DNA of 5,500 nt, taken from contig JALXCS010000204.1 in assembly GCA_026990815.1 (NCBI GenBank), positions 1 to 5,500 on the forward strand, read 5' to 3'. Origin of the DNA: Methylomonas sp. Lineage in GTDB: Bacteria > Pseudomonadota > Gammaproteobacteria > Methylococcales > Methylomonadaceae. Below are positions 1 through 5,350 of the stretch, one piece after another. The translations under genes and the position numbers were made by a program. Under the pieces are notes generated by a model. It saw only the letters and a program-made list of their open reading frames with translations, did not search any database and was not told the DNA's origin. The number at the start of each line of letters is the position of its first letter. Within the stretch, counting starts at the first letter, position 1.

Positions 1-70
1 CGGTTTCGAATGGAATTCTCAATTCAAGCACGAAACCTTCGTCATTACTGGATACAATCTTCACTGACAT
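1..70 (-). CDS. 5' end of an unrecognised minus-strand gene, cut by the window edge
   Basis: An ATG at 70-68 on the minus strand opens a frame that stays open to the window edge, giving 23 residues (MSVKIVSSNDEG, then FVLELRIPFET). A purine-rich AGAAGGG lies about 11 bases upstream, which is rather far for a ribosome binding site, and an in-frame stop precedes it, so the gene would start here. The alternating charged and hydrophobic beginning loosely recalls the N-termini of some IS transposases. That is only an impression from 23 residues, and no function is assigned. It would be co-directional with the nirK operon but separated from it by the broken gene at 139-483. Confidence 0.3.
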   Translation of the reverse strand, partial: MSVKIVSSNDEGFVLELRIPFET

Positions 71-138
71 GTCTGCACACCCTTCTCATGTTGTTTCGAG
101 AAAGACTAACAAACTTGCTGTTTTATTGAAAGAATTAT

Positions 139-483
139 TTACATCAATTTGTAGCTATACCCGACTGCCATAACCCTGACATTTGTCATAAATCCGTTAA
201 CCAGACTGGAACTGCCGGCGCTATTCCATGGCGACATTTGTTCCAGACTATCCAGCGCAGTTCCCGGTGCCAAAGGCGTTGCGCCACCGTTGGTTAACGG
301 ATTGCCGCCAAAACTGTTTCCCTCCGGGTCATTGCCTTTAACTCTCAACCAAGCGGTATATAAAGTATCAGGGCGGGCATTTCTTATTGCAATTCGAACC
401 CATGTCCAGGTTCCCAACTGGCAGGTGATTGATCTGGCTGTTGTCGGGCGTTGTTGCTTATAATCAGAAATGACCCCAATCAA
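139..483 (-). pseudogene. Fragment of an exported-type hypothetical protein, missing both ends
   Basis: The open frame gives about 114 residues with a protein-like core: TWTWVRIAIRNARPDTLYTAW, a glycine/asparagine stretch (GNSFGGNPLTNGGATPLAPG), then LDSLEQMSPWNSAG. The only start available is a TTG at 483-481 with no ribosome binding site. In-frame stops TGA, TAG and TAA lie within about 20 bases upstream, and there is no signal peptide, so the N-terminus is missing. Near the end, after VNGFMTN, the -1 frame reads QGYGS before hitting a stop (about 155-178), which suggests a frameshift and loss of the C-terminus. The core resembles secreted hypothetical proteins I associate with nitrifier and methanotroph genomes, but I cannot name a family. 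The first codons lie inside the inverted repeat at 466-497. Best read as a degraded remnant; a short real gene is less likely. Confidence 0.5.
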
Positions 484-497
484 TTGGGATCATTTCT
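466..497 (-). terminator. 32-bp inverted repeat downstream of nirK, possible terminator
   Basis: The arms AGAAATGAYCCCAAT and ATTGGGRTCATTTCT pair over 15 of 16 positions. The one mismatch (474/489) becomes a G-U pair in minus-strand RNA, and the loop is about 2-4 bases. It sits 111 bases beyond the nirK stop and is the strongest hairpin between nirK and the broken gene. It lacks a clean U-run on the minus strand (GATTATAAG follows). On the plus strand TTTCTATTATT follows, which is more terminator-like. It could end the nirK transcript, block read-through both ways, or be the trace of a mobile-element end. Confidence 0.4.
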
Positions 498-607
498 ATT
501 ATTCATCCTTGGTTCCGCTCCTCGCTACTTCGTAGTAAATCTTGGTTGCTTTCTGACATAGTTGAAGATGGAAGAGTCCATATTAGAAGCAGGCGATTAT
601 CAAAAAT

Positions 608-1570
608 TTAACGAATTAAAATATTCTCACCCTTACCCATTTTAGGATCAGCATCAGGCATATTCATCAACACTGTAATTGCTCCCCGCATTGCGGCTCC
701 CATTGTGTGGTCAACAATTGCGTTGTTGGTGGGGTGGTCGGCAGGCGAAACCAAGTCGAAAGTATCAGCCGTGGCGACGGCAACATTGTAAGTCTGAATA
801 CCATGTAATGTGTTTTTTGGATTTCCATTGATGTAGACTTTATCCCAGATCCCGGCAATGGGATGAAAGGCAACGGGATGATTGATGTTGGCATTGACAA
901 AAAATATTCGTACTCGCTCACCTGGTTTGGACTGTAAAGTCAGCGAAGCATTTTCATCGTGTACCGGATCATAATGGAATATTTTTCCGTTAATTAACGA
1001 GCCAGCCCAACCGCGATCCTCAATCATTGCTTCTTTGTCTTTCGCATTAGGGAAATATTGTGACTGAATTAATACATATTCACGGTCAGGCTTAGGATAA
1101 GCTTCGCTGTATCCTTCTTTTGGGTCAACGATAATGATGCCATACATTCCGCGTGCAATATGTTGTGCCATAGTAGCTGCGCCGCAATGATACATAAATA
1201 CACCGGGGTGATTGGCAACAAAGCTAAATTTTTTGGTTTCACCTGGCTTGACTTCACTAAACTCCTTTAATACATCGACTACTGCGGCATGAAAATCCAT
1301 AGAGTGACTTTCTTTATTCTCTTTGGGATTGGTTAATGTGAAATCTACCGTATCTCCTTCAGTAACACGAACTACTGGACCAGGAATTTTACCATCGTAA
1401 GTCCACGCAGGATATTTAGTCCCTTTATTGTCAATGACAACCGTTGCTTCTTTTGCAGTCATGTTGACTTTAACTGTTTTGGCGGCAATCGGCTCTGCGA
1501 TAAGTAAAGCCATCATTACAAGCCCCAAAACTTCATATTTTATGGATTTTGATGTTGATTTAATATTCAT
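608..1570 (-). CDS. nirK: Copper-containing nitrite reductase NirK
   Basis: Periplasmic enzyme reducing nitrite to nitric oxide. The 320 residues begin with a Sec signal peptide (basic start, LGLVMMALLIAEPIAA, cleavage near A30), then two cupredoxin domains, the usual size for the family. All expected ligands are visible. Type 1 copper: H89, C129, H137, M142. Type 2 copper: H94, H128 and H288 (VDHTM). The catalytic Asp and His are D92 (in SHSMDFH) and H236 (in VAFHPIAG). The eight-residue step from C129 to H137 is shorter than in Alcaligenes-type enzymes and matches the AniA/Nitrosomonas type. The ATG has a GAGGGG ribosome binding site six bases upstream (1577-1582). It is the last gene of the ncgABC-nirK operon, 61 bases after ncgC. 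That gap is very AT-rich and contains the palindrome TTTTAATTAAAA at 1592-1603. Family assignment is secure; in vivo direction and physiological partner are inferred. Confidence 0.95.
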   Translation of the reverse strand: MNIKSTSKSIKYEVLGLVMMALLIAEPIAAKTVKVNMTAKEATVVIDNKGTKYPAWTYDGKIPGPVVRVTEGDTVDFTLTNPKENKESHSMDFHAAVVDVLKEFSEVKPGETKKFSFVANHPGVFMYHCGAATMAQHIARGMYGIIIVDPKEGYSEAYPKPDREYVLIQSQYFPNAKDKEAMIEDRGWAGSLINGKIFHYDPVHDENASLTLQSKPGERVRIFFVNANINHPVAFHPIAGIWDKVYINGNPKNTLHGIQTYNVAVATADTFDLVSPADHPTNNAIVDHTMGAAMRGAITVLMNMPDADPKMGKGENILIR

Positions 1571-1631
1571 GAATATCCCCTCGTTTCTATTTTTTAATTA
1601 AAAGAAAAATTAGCTAAAAACTTGATTATTA

Positions 1632-1979
1632 CTAGCACTTACAAAGGTGGTGCAAATATTTAACCAAGTCGTTTATTTCCCCATCTGACAGAGTAGAACC
1701 CCAAGGTGGCATCAATACAGATTTTTTGATTGCCTGTCCGCCTTCCTTGATAACCTTGAAAAGTTCTTGGTCGGTACGTGCCGACATTTCCTTCGCATCC
1801 GTGTGATTTCTAGGCTGGGTAGACATATCAGGAACATTAATTCCATTGCCTTTCCCCTCTAGCCCATGACATTGCACACAATAGGTTTTATAGTTGTCTT
1901 TCGCTGTCTCGGCACTAGCATCTGCTACGGAAAAAAAGGGTAATGTGCAGTATATAAAGATGAAAATAGCATATTTCAT
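1632..1979 (-). CDS. ncgC: Mono-haem cytochrome c (NcgC-like)
   Basis: A 115-residue periplasmic class I cytochrome c. A signal peptide (MKYAIFIFIY to ADASA, cleavage near A23) is followed by one haem site, CVQCH at 34-38, and a likely axial methionine M90 in LMPPWG. The helix SDGEINDLVKYL near the C-terminus is typical of the fold. It probably passes single electrons to or from NirK or the copper oxidase. The start is firm: a CAGGAG ribosome binding site lies eight bases upstream (1988-1993), and the ATG overlaps the stop of the preceding gene by one base (TAATG), implying translational coupling. The protein ends HHLCKC; two cysteines at 113 and 115 after the final helix are unusual for this small family. 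The name rests on position and order matching the N. europaea cluster. Confidence 0.85.
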   Translation of the reverse strand: MKYAIFIFIYCTLPFFSVADASAETAKDNYKTYCVQCHGLEGKGNGINVPDMSTQPRNHTDAKEMSARTDQELFKVIKEGGQAIKKSVLMPPWGSTLSDGEINDLVKYLHHLCKC

Positions 1980-2692
1980 TAAAAATTCTCCTGACTTAAA
2001 GCGCGAAGATAGTGCACTAGTTTTTGCAGATCAGTTTCCTTCAAATGTTTATTGGGCATGATGCTTTTGGGTTCCCATGCCTGAGGGTCACGCATGAAAC
2101 TGATTAAATAATCTTCCTGAAGACGCTTTGCTGCAGTATAAACTTCAGGCCCTGACAGCCCGCCATATCCAGGTTCGATTTGATGGCAAGCCAAGCAGCC
2201 TTTAAATTTGTCAAACATCATTTCACCCAATGTTAATGATATTGAGCCTGGTTTATAATCACCCGTTTTCACCAGATTCTGATTTTGTTTCAGAGTCATT
2301 AACACTTTAGTAACCAATGTCGCTTGTTCTCCGGTTAGCTTGGGATGCTTAATTAAAGTTGCTGAATCAACTTCGTCCGTTTTTTTTCCTTTCTTGATAT
2401 GGTTACCATAAAACATTCCGGCAGGCCTAATTCTGACTGGTTTTTGCAGCCACTGTTTGATCCATTCCTGTTTATATTTAATACCTGTCGAAGAGAGATC
2501 CGGGCCTTTTCTTTCCCATAGTTCTTTTAAGGTACTGGGTGTTTTTTTAGAAATGGTATGACAAGACAAGCATTTACTATCTAGAATATCTTTGCCTGAG
2601 TTTGCAGCAATAGCAGGAGTGTTAAAGCTAATGGCAATTATCAACACTATCCACAGACACTTGCTATAGAAATTTGCAATATGGAAAATCAT
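1979..2692 (-). CDS. ncgB: Di-haem cytochrome c (NcgB-like)
   Basis: A 237-residue periplasmic electron carrier. The N-terminal segment (CLWIVLIIAISF to PAIAA) is a signal peptide cleaved near A30. Two haem domains follow: CLSCH at 41-45, with M93 in AGMFYGN as a candidate axial ligand, and CLACH at 166-170, with M212 in IMPNKH. The two halves look like tandem cytochrome c domains joined by a lysine-rich, polar linker (about 100-155). The start ATG is one base after the ncgA stop. Its GGAG ribosome binding site lies within the last codons of ncgA (2699-2703), so translation is probably coupled. The stop overlaps the ncgC start. The precise redox partners are not visible. Assignment as a di-haem cytochrome is secure; the ncgB name comes from synteny. 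Confidence 0.85.
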   Translation of the reverse strand: MIFHIANFYSKCLWIVLIIAISFNTPAIAANSGKDILDSKCLSCHTISKKTPSTLKELWERKGPDLSSTGIKYKQEWIKQWLQKPVRIRPAGMFYGNHIKKGKKTDEVDSATLIKHPKLTGEQATLVTKVLMTLKQNQNLVKTGDYKPGSISLTLGEMMFDKFKGCLACHQIEPGYGGLSGPEVYTAAKRLQEDYLISFMRDPQAWEPKSIMPNKHLKETDLQKLVHYLRALSQENF

Positions 2693-2693
2693 A

Positions 2694-3776
2694 TTATTCT
2701 CCTTTTCTTATACGTCGTTTGCGTTGCTTCTCTATAGGGGTCCCTTTAAAAACTTGTTGATTATGAAGTCCATGTGCTTTTTTTGTTGATTCACTAAAGA
2801 AAAAATCTGCGTCATAAACCTTGTCTTTCCAAGCATACCAATCGTCCATAGACACTGTATTATATTCAATGACTGTTATTGCCCCGCCGGGATACTTTCC
2901 GGCATTGGTGACATGTGTATCGACATGATCGTGAGCGATGAACCGTCCCGGGTTGTCCATTTTCATAATCGCATCATAACGTTCACCTGGACCAATCAGC
3001 AAAGTATCCACTTTATATGGATGCTCCAGAGCTAAACCATCCTTATGTGTGATCAGCATATCGTGACCATGTGGATGAAAGGAATGAATGCCGCCTCCAG
3101 CTCCAAAAAAACGAAAGCGTACGACATCGCCTTTTTTGACTCGTAGAGGCTGCGTTGAAGGAAACGAACGACCATTGATGGAAAAATAATCAGGAACATC
3201 GGTTGGCGTCCCACCTTGCCCAAATTTTCCCGCATTGCTTGATTCCCAGGTGCTGAACATCATAATGACATCCTTAGTTACACTTTTTTCCAATTCGGTG
3301 GGATTCTCTGGATCAATAATAACTGGTCCCCACATGCCTCGAATCCCAACGTGCTCATTTACGTTAGTATGGCAGTGATACCAAAGACTCCCTGTCTTCT
3401 CAGCTTTCCAGTGATAGGTGTAGCTATCACCAGCTTCAATTGCGTTTTGTGAGATATCAGGCACGCCGTCGTTTCGCCAATTGTTGGTTTGATAAAAACC
3501 ATGCCAGTGTATGGTGTGAGGAGTTGATGTGTTATTTGTGACCAACACTTCCACATCATCACCTTCTTTTACATGAATTAGCGGACCGGGTACCTGACCG
3601 TTAAAAGCAAAAACCTTATATTCTAATTTGGGAGCAACTTTAATCGTCACCTCCTCAATAGTCATTTCAAATCTATGTTGCTTTGCTTCGACCAAAGTCA
3701 ACCAAAAGTAGGCCGTGAAAATAATGACTAATTTATGTTTTATCATTGAATTATTGTTGTTTTCTGATTTTTCCAT
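2694..3776 (-). CDS. ncgA: Two-domain multicopper (blue copper) oxidase NcgA
   Basis: Periplasmic two-domain multicopper oxidase, 360 residues from the chosen start. The signal peptide is residues 11-31 (MIKHKLVII to VEA). Domain 1 has HTIHWHG (H87, H90, H92) and WYHCHTNVNEHVGIRGMWG (H134, C135, H136, H142, M148), so it supplies the type 1 copper plus cluster ligands. Domain 2 has HSFHPHGHD (H231, H234, H236, H238) and HDHVDTH (H282, H284, H288) without a cysteine, so it lacks a type 1 site. This is the arrangement called type C, as in the N. europaea enzyme. Such proteins form trimers with a trinuclear cluster at subunit interfaces. An upstream in-frame ATG at 3809 has no ribosome binding site, whereas ATG 3776 follows AGGGGG by seven bases. 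The tail (EKQRKRRIRKGE) is strongly basic. First gene of the operon; its exact substrate is unknown. Confidence 0.9.
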   Translation of the reverse strand: MEKSENNNNSMIKHKLVIIFTAYFWLTLVEAKQHRFEMTIEEVTIKVAPKLEYKVFAFNGQVPGPLIHVKEGDDVEVLVTNNTSTPHTIHWHGFYQTNNWRNDGVPDISQNAIEAGDSYTYHWKAEKTGSLWYHCHTNVNEHVGIRGMWGPVIIDPENPTELEKSVTKDVIMMFSTWESSNAGKFGQGGTPTDVPDYFSINGRSFPSTQPLRVKKGDVVRFRFFGAGGGIHSFHPHGHDMLITHKDGLALEHPYKVDTLLIGPGERYDAIMKMDNPGRFIAHDHVDTHVTNAGKYPGGAITVIEYNTVSMDDWYAWKDKVYDADFFFSESTKKAHGLHNQQVFKGTPIEKQRKRRIRKGE

Positions 3777-3783
3777 CCAATTA

Positions 3784-3789
3784 CCCCCT
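3784..3789 (-). promoter_or_regulatory. Ribosome binding site deciding the ncgA start
   Basis: AGGGGG on the minus strand, seven bases before ATG 3776-3774. The next ATG upstream (3809) and the one downstream (3746) have no comparable site, so the shorter 360-residue NcgA is preferred over the 371-residue reading. Confidence 0.7.
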
Positions 3790-3829
3790 AATTTTATCGC
3801 CAGTGACATGAAAGCGTGTTTGGGATTTT

Positions 3830-3858
3830 ATGATGCACTTAACATTTAACTTTGTCAA
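3830..3858 (-). promoter_or_regulatory. Sigma-70-like promoter of the ncgABC-nirK operon
   Basis: On the minus strand a perfect TTGACA (3858-3853) is followed after 17 bases by CATCAT (3835-3830), which matches four of six -10 positions. Transcription would start near 3823, leaving a leader of about 45-50 bases before the ncgA start. The -35 box lies inside the palindrome at 3849-3876. The -10 is weak, and a TCATAA reading two bases further on is possible. Confidence 0.5.
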
Positions 3859-3876
3859 TATTTATATTGATAAAGT
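3849..3876. promoter_or_regulatory. 28-bp palindromic operator candidate
   Basis: The half-sites ACTTTGTCAATAT and ATATTGATAAAGT face each other across a central TT. Twelve of fourteen pairs match; the exceptions are 3854/3871 and the central pair. It covers the -35 box of the ncg promoter and ends beside the -35 of the candidate promoter for the divergent regulator, so one bound dimer could control both. The core orientation (TCAAT then ATTGA) is opposite to FNR/NNR boxes (TTGAT-N4-ATCAA) and does not match the CAAC-N6-GTTG reported for cyanobacterial SufR. The most likely binder is the product of the adjacent gene at 4018-4662. Confidence 0.6.
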
Positions 3877-3902
3877 GTCACAACCTTATTAAAGAGTATG
3901 AT
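3875..3902 (+). promoter_or_regulatory. Candidate promoter of the divergent regulator
   Basis: GTGTCA (3875-3880), 16 bases, then TATGAT (3897-3902). Both boxes are imperfect (-35 four of six, -10 five of six). The start would be near 3909, giving a leader of about 110 bases before ATG 4018. Its -35 touches the right edge of the palindrome at 3849-3876, as expected for autoregulation. Other AT-rich -10-like strings occur nearer the gene, so this is tentative. Confidence 0.35.
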
Positions 3903-3976
3903 TGTCTCCTGTAGCGATATCCTTAAAGATGTTATGCTGTACAGATCAAAAGATAGAGAAGTAACATTCAGTAACT

Positions 3977-4006
3977 TCAAATGAGTTTAAATATATTTAT
4001 ATTTGA
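3977..4006. promoter_or_regulatory. Possible second, weaker operator at the regulator start
   Basis: TCAAAT (3977-3982) and ATTTGA (4001-4006) form an inverted repeat with an AT-rich interior. The right half, TATTTATATTTGACAGAAG, resembles the right half of the main palindrome (TATTTATATTGATAAAG) and the complement of its left half (TATTGACAAAG), with single-base gaps. It lies just upstream of ATG 4018 and would suit self-repression. The spacing differs from the main site, and AT-rich DNA produces such matches easily. Confidence 0.25.
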
Positions 4007-4017
4007 CAGAAGGTTGT

Positions 4018-4662
4018 ATGGAAAAAAAAAGAGTCAGTGAAAAACAACAAAAAATACTACGCTTTTTGGTTAAGGAAAAAAAAGGAATGACTGTTGATCA
4101 GTTTTCCAAGCTTCTGGATATTTCAAGAAGCGCAATTCATCAACACATGACGGTTCTGGAAAGGGACGGCTACGTTAGGAAATCAGCCTTTATGAAAACA
4201 GGTGGGCGGCCGGGAATTACCTTTGTATTAACAGATAAAGGCAATCATCATTTCCCAAAACACTACAGTCTTATTGCCGGTATGCTGATTAACCAGATCA
4301 AACAAAAACTGGGTTCTGAGAAACTGATTGAATATCTCAAGGAATTGGGTGTTTCAATATCTGAAACAAGAAAGGATGAACTGAAAAACAAACCGATCGA
4401 TGAAAAAATAAAAATAGTTGTCGACATTATGCAAGAGCTAGGTTATGAAGCTCAGATAGCTGAAGGAGGGCTAGGTCAGAATTTAATGATTGATGCATTT
4501 AATTGTGTTTTTCATGATCTAGCATTTAGCAATACAGAAGTTTGTGAAATGGATTTGTCATTACTTTCTTCCCTCCTTGATAGCAAAATTGAACACAGTT
4601 GCTGTATGGCAAAAGGGGAAAGTCGATGCAGGTTCAAAGTGATACCTTTACTACAAAAATAA
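4018..4662 (+). CDS. SufR-like winged-helix regulator with a cysteine-rich, probable Fe-S, domain
   Basis: Cytoplasmic DNA-binding regulator, 214 residues. The N-terminal winged helix-turn-helix (about 5-75) contains MTVDQFSKLLDISRSAIHQHM as its helix-turn-helix, then the wing KTGGRPGITFVLTDKG. A helical linker (about 80-130, LINQIKQKLGSEKLIEYLKEL) probably dimerises. The C-terminal domain carries C163, H166, C176, C195, C196 and C204 in the pattern FNCxxHD-x9-C-x18-CC-x7-CRF. This is the layout of SufR-type and related Fe-S-binding regulators. It is not an Rrf2 protein, the family of NsrR that controls this operon in N. europaea. A TTG at 4003 is an alternative start, but ATG 4018 has GAAGG four bases upstream. 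Gene position and the palindrome suggest it controls ncgABC-nirK in response to NO, nitrite or Fe-S status; this is inference. Family call is good, target and signal uncertain. Confidence 0.75.
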   Translation: MEKKRVSEKQQKILRFLVKEKKGMTVDQFSKLLDISRSAIHQHMTVLERDGYVRKSAFMKTGGRPGITFVLTDKGNHHFPKHYSLIAGMLINQIKQKLGSEKLIEYLKELGVSISETRKDELKNKPIDEKIKIVVDIMQELGYEAQIAEGGLGQNLMIDAFNCVFHDLAFSNTEVCEMDLSLLSSLLDSKIEHSCCMAKGESRCRFKVIPLLQK

Positions 4663-4682
4663 AACTTAAGCCGTTATTACAA

Positions 4683-4771
4683 TTCTGCCAATAGATTGGG
4701 GCCATTTCTGCCAGTAATGTTCAATAATCTGTGTCATTTTCATAATGATGTGGCCACACTAACCCGGACAC
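4683..4771. repeat. Cluster of short repeats, possible transposon-end remnant
   Basis: TTCTGCCAATA (4683-4693) and TTCTGCCAGTA (4706-4716) are direct repeats, 10 of 11 identical and 23 bases apart. Downstream are GTGTC (4731-4735) and GACAC (4767-4771) as an inverted pair enclosing the perfect palindrome TGTGGCCACA (4749-4758). Several short repeats in under 100 bases recall multi-repeat transposon ends such as those of IS21-type elements, but no transposase accompanies them. They could equally be chance or regulatory. There is no obvious intrinsic terminator for the regulator gene here. Confidence 0.25.
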
Positions 4772-4963
4772 ATGAATTACAATATTCCAAAAATCAAGAA
4801 TAACCAGGACACACATAATCGCGAGCTGGCTTTCGGGAAGATATTTGAAGAGGTGATGCTGAAGAAGAACAGGCGTAACGAGCTGGATCTGTATAAGTTA
4901 TTATCAACCGATGCAGCGTTTAAAGCGGCTATGCAGCAAAGTCTGCGACAGTTGGTTTCTTGA
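4772..4963 (+). CDS. Small ORF of 63 codons, possible C-terminal fragment of a larger protein
   Basis: The product is predicted helical and charged: NRELAFGKIFEEVMLKKNRRNELDLYKLL, then STDAAFKAAMQQSLRQLV. There is no ribosome binding site before ATG 4772 (CCCGGACAC precedes it), and an in-frame TAA lies 12 bases upstream. Composition and the abrupt start suggest the tail of a longer gene that lost its upstream part. The closing pattern (RNELDLYKLL, FKAAM.QSL) reminds me of C-termini of type I restriction HsdR subunits. That is recollection only and cannot be confirmed here. It is co-directional with the regulator, 109 bases downstream, with no sign of a shared operon. Confidence 0.35.
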   Translation: MNYNIPKIKNNQDTHNRELAFGKIFEEVMLKKNRRNELDLYKLLSTDAAFKAAMQQSLRQLVS

Positions 4964-5059
4964 CCCTCCAGGAGAAAGAAAATTAAAGTGAGTTTTGAAA
5001 TAGCAGTATTTTTGTCAAGAATGCTTCCAGTGATTGTTATTTAAAACTACCAATTCTAA

Positions 5060-5071
5060 CAGGCGGCAGGG
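5060..5071 (+). repeat. 12-bp direct repeat CAGGCGGCAGGG, first copy
   Basis: Identical to 5477-5488, which forms part of the last hairpin of the structured element. A shorter form, AGGCGGCAG, occurs at 5227-5235. In AT-rich DNA a GC-rich 12-mer repeated within 430 bases is uncommon and may mark a second, degraded copy of the right-hand element. Confidence 0.35.
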
Positions 5072-5165
5072 TTGGTTTTATCATTCATTCAACAACTGCT
5101 GTTGCAATAGAAATATTGATGGTTTAGTACAATGAGGTGATGTATGAGAGCCCCATTCAGGCTGG

Positions 5166-5282
5166 ATGACCAGCCTCTGGAAAAAGCCAAAAGGAGAAAA
5201 CCGACATTTATTTGCATTGGATAGCAAGGCGGCAGTTCATTGTGAACAAATCGGCAATGCCATCATAACCACCTTAAAATGA
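5166..5282 (+). pseudogene. 38-codon ORF, probable coding remnant
   Basis: The frame is open from 5148 to 5282. The first ATG is at 5166, inside the loop of the hairpin at 5159-5176, with no ribosome binding site. The product (MTSLWKKPKGENRHLFALDS, then KAAVHCEQIGNAIITTLK) reads like the C-terminus of a real protein: the GENRHLFALDS...AA...IGNAI pattern is faintly like transposase tails such as IS66. I cannot name a family. It is most simply a fragment left by deletion; a genuine small gene is possible but unsupported. Confidence 0.25.
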
Positions 5283-5350
5283 TTCAAAAACCAAACTGAT
5301 GTTTTTTCCTTTCTATTCTATGCATAAAAATCTAAATTTAATTAATCATT

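Larger units (their letters stand above)
4964..5350. other. Gene-poor stretch with remnants only
   Basis: No convincing full gene is visible on either strand. A good-looking ribosome binding site (CAGGAGAAAG, about 4969-4978) precedes a GTG at 4988 that reads only 18 codons before a stop. The hairpin AGGCTGG-ATGA-CCAGCCT lies at 5159-5176, and the short inverted pair CAACA/TGTTG at 5090-5104. The stretch looks like decayed accessory DNA between the regulator and the structured element at 5351. Confidence 0.5.

Noticed and set aside
525..535. Small hairpin CTAC-TTC-GTAG
   Set aside because: A four-base stem without a T-run; too weak to call a terminator.
667..921. 84-codon open frame on the minus strand inside nirK
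   Set aside because: It lies in another frame of an intact, motif-complete nirK and shows no domain or ribosome binding site.
1069..1257. 62-codon open frame on the minus strand inside nirK
   Set aside because: Out-of-frame shadow of the nirK copper-site region; no independent coding signal.
3053..3562. Two open frames (3053-3235, 3359-3562) on the minus strand within ncgA
   Set aside because: They are alternate-frame readings of the two histidine-rich parts of ncgA, which is complete in its own frame.
3777..3809. Eleven-residue N-terminal extension of NcgA from ATG 3809
   Set aside because: No ribosome binding site before 3809, whereas ATG 3776 has AGGGGG seven bases upstream and leaves a normal signal peptide.
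3823..3850. Possible NsrR box around GATGCACTTAACATTT, and a half-site AAGATG near 3926
   Set aside because: Only a partial half-site match without the symmetrical second half; weaker than the palindrome next to it.
3849..3876. Reading the palindrome as an FNR/NNR (Crp-family) box
   Set aside because: Half-sites are in the opposite order (TCAAT...ATTGA) and the spacing does not give TTGAT-N4-ATCAA.
4003..4017. TTG start at 4003 for the regulator, and the same TTGACA as a -35 box
   Set aside because: ATG 4018 has a GAAGG just upstream. As a -35 box, TTGACA at 4003 would place transcription start inside the gene.
5159..5176. Hairpin AGGCTGG-ATGA-CCAGCCT as an intrinsic terminator
   Set aside because: It is followed by CTGGAAAAAG, not a T-run, in either useful orientation.
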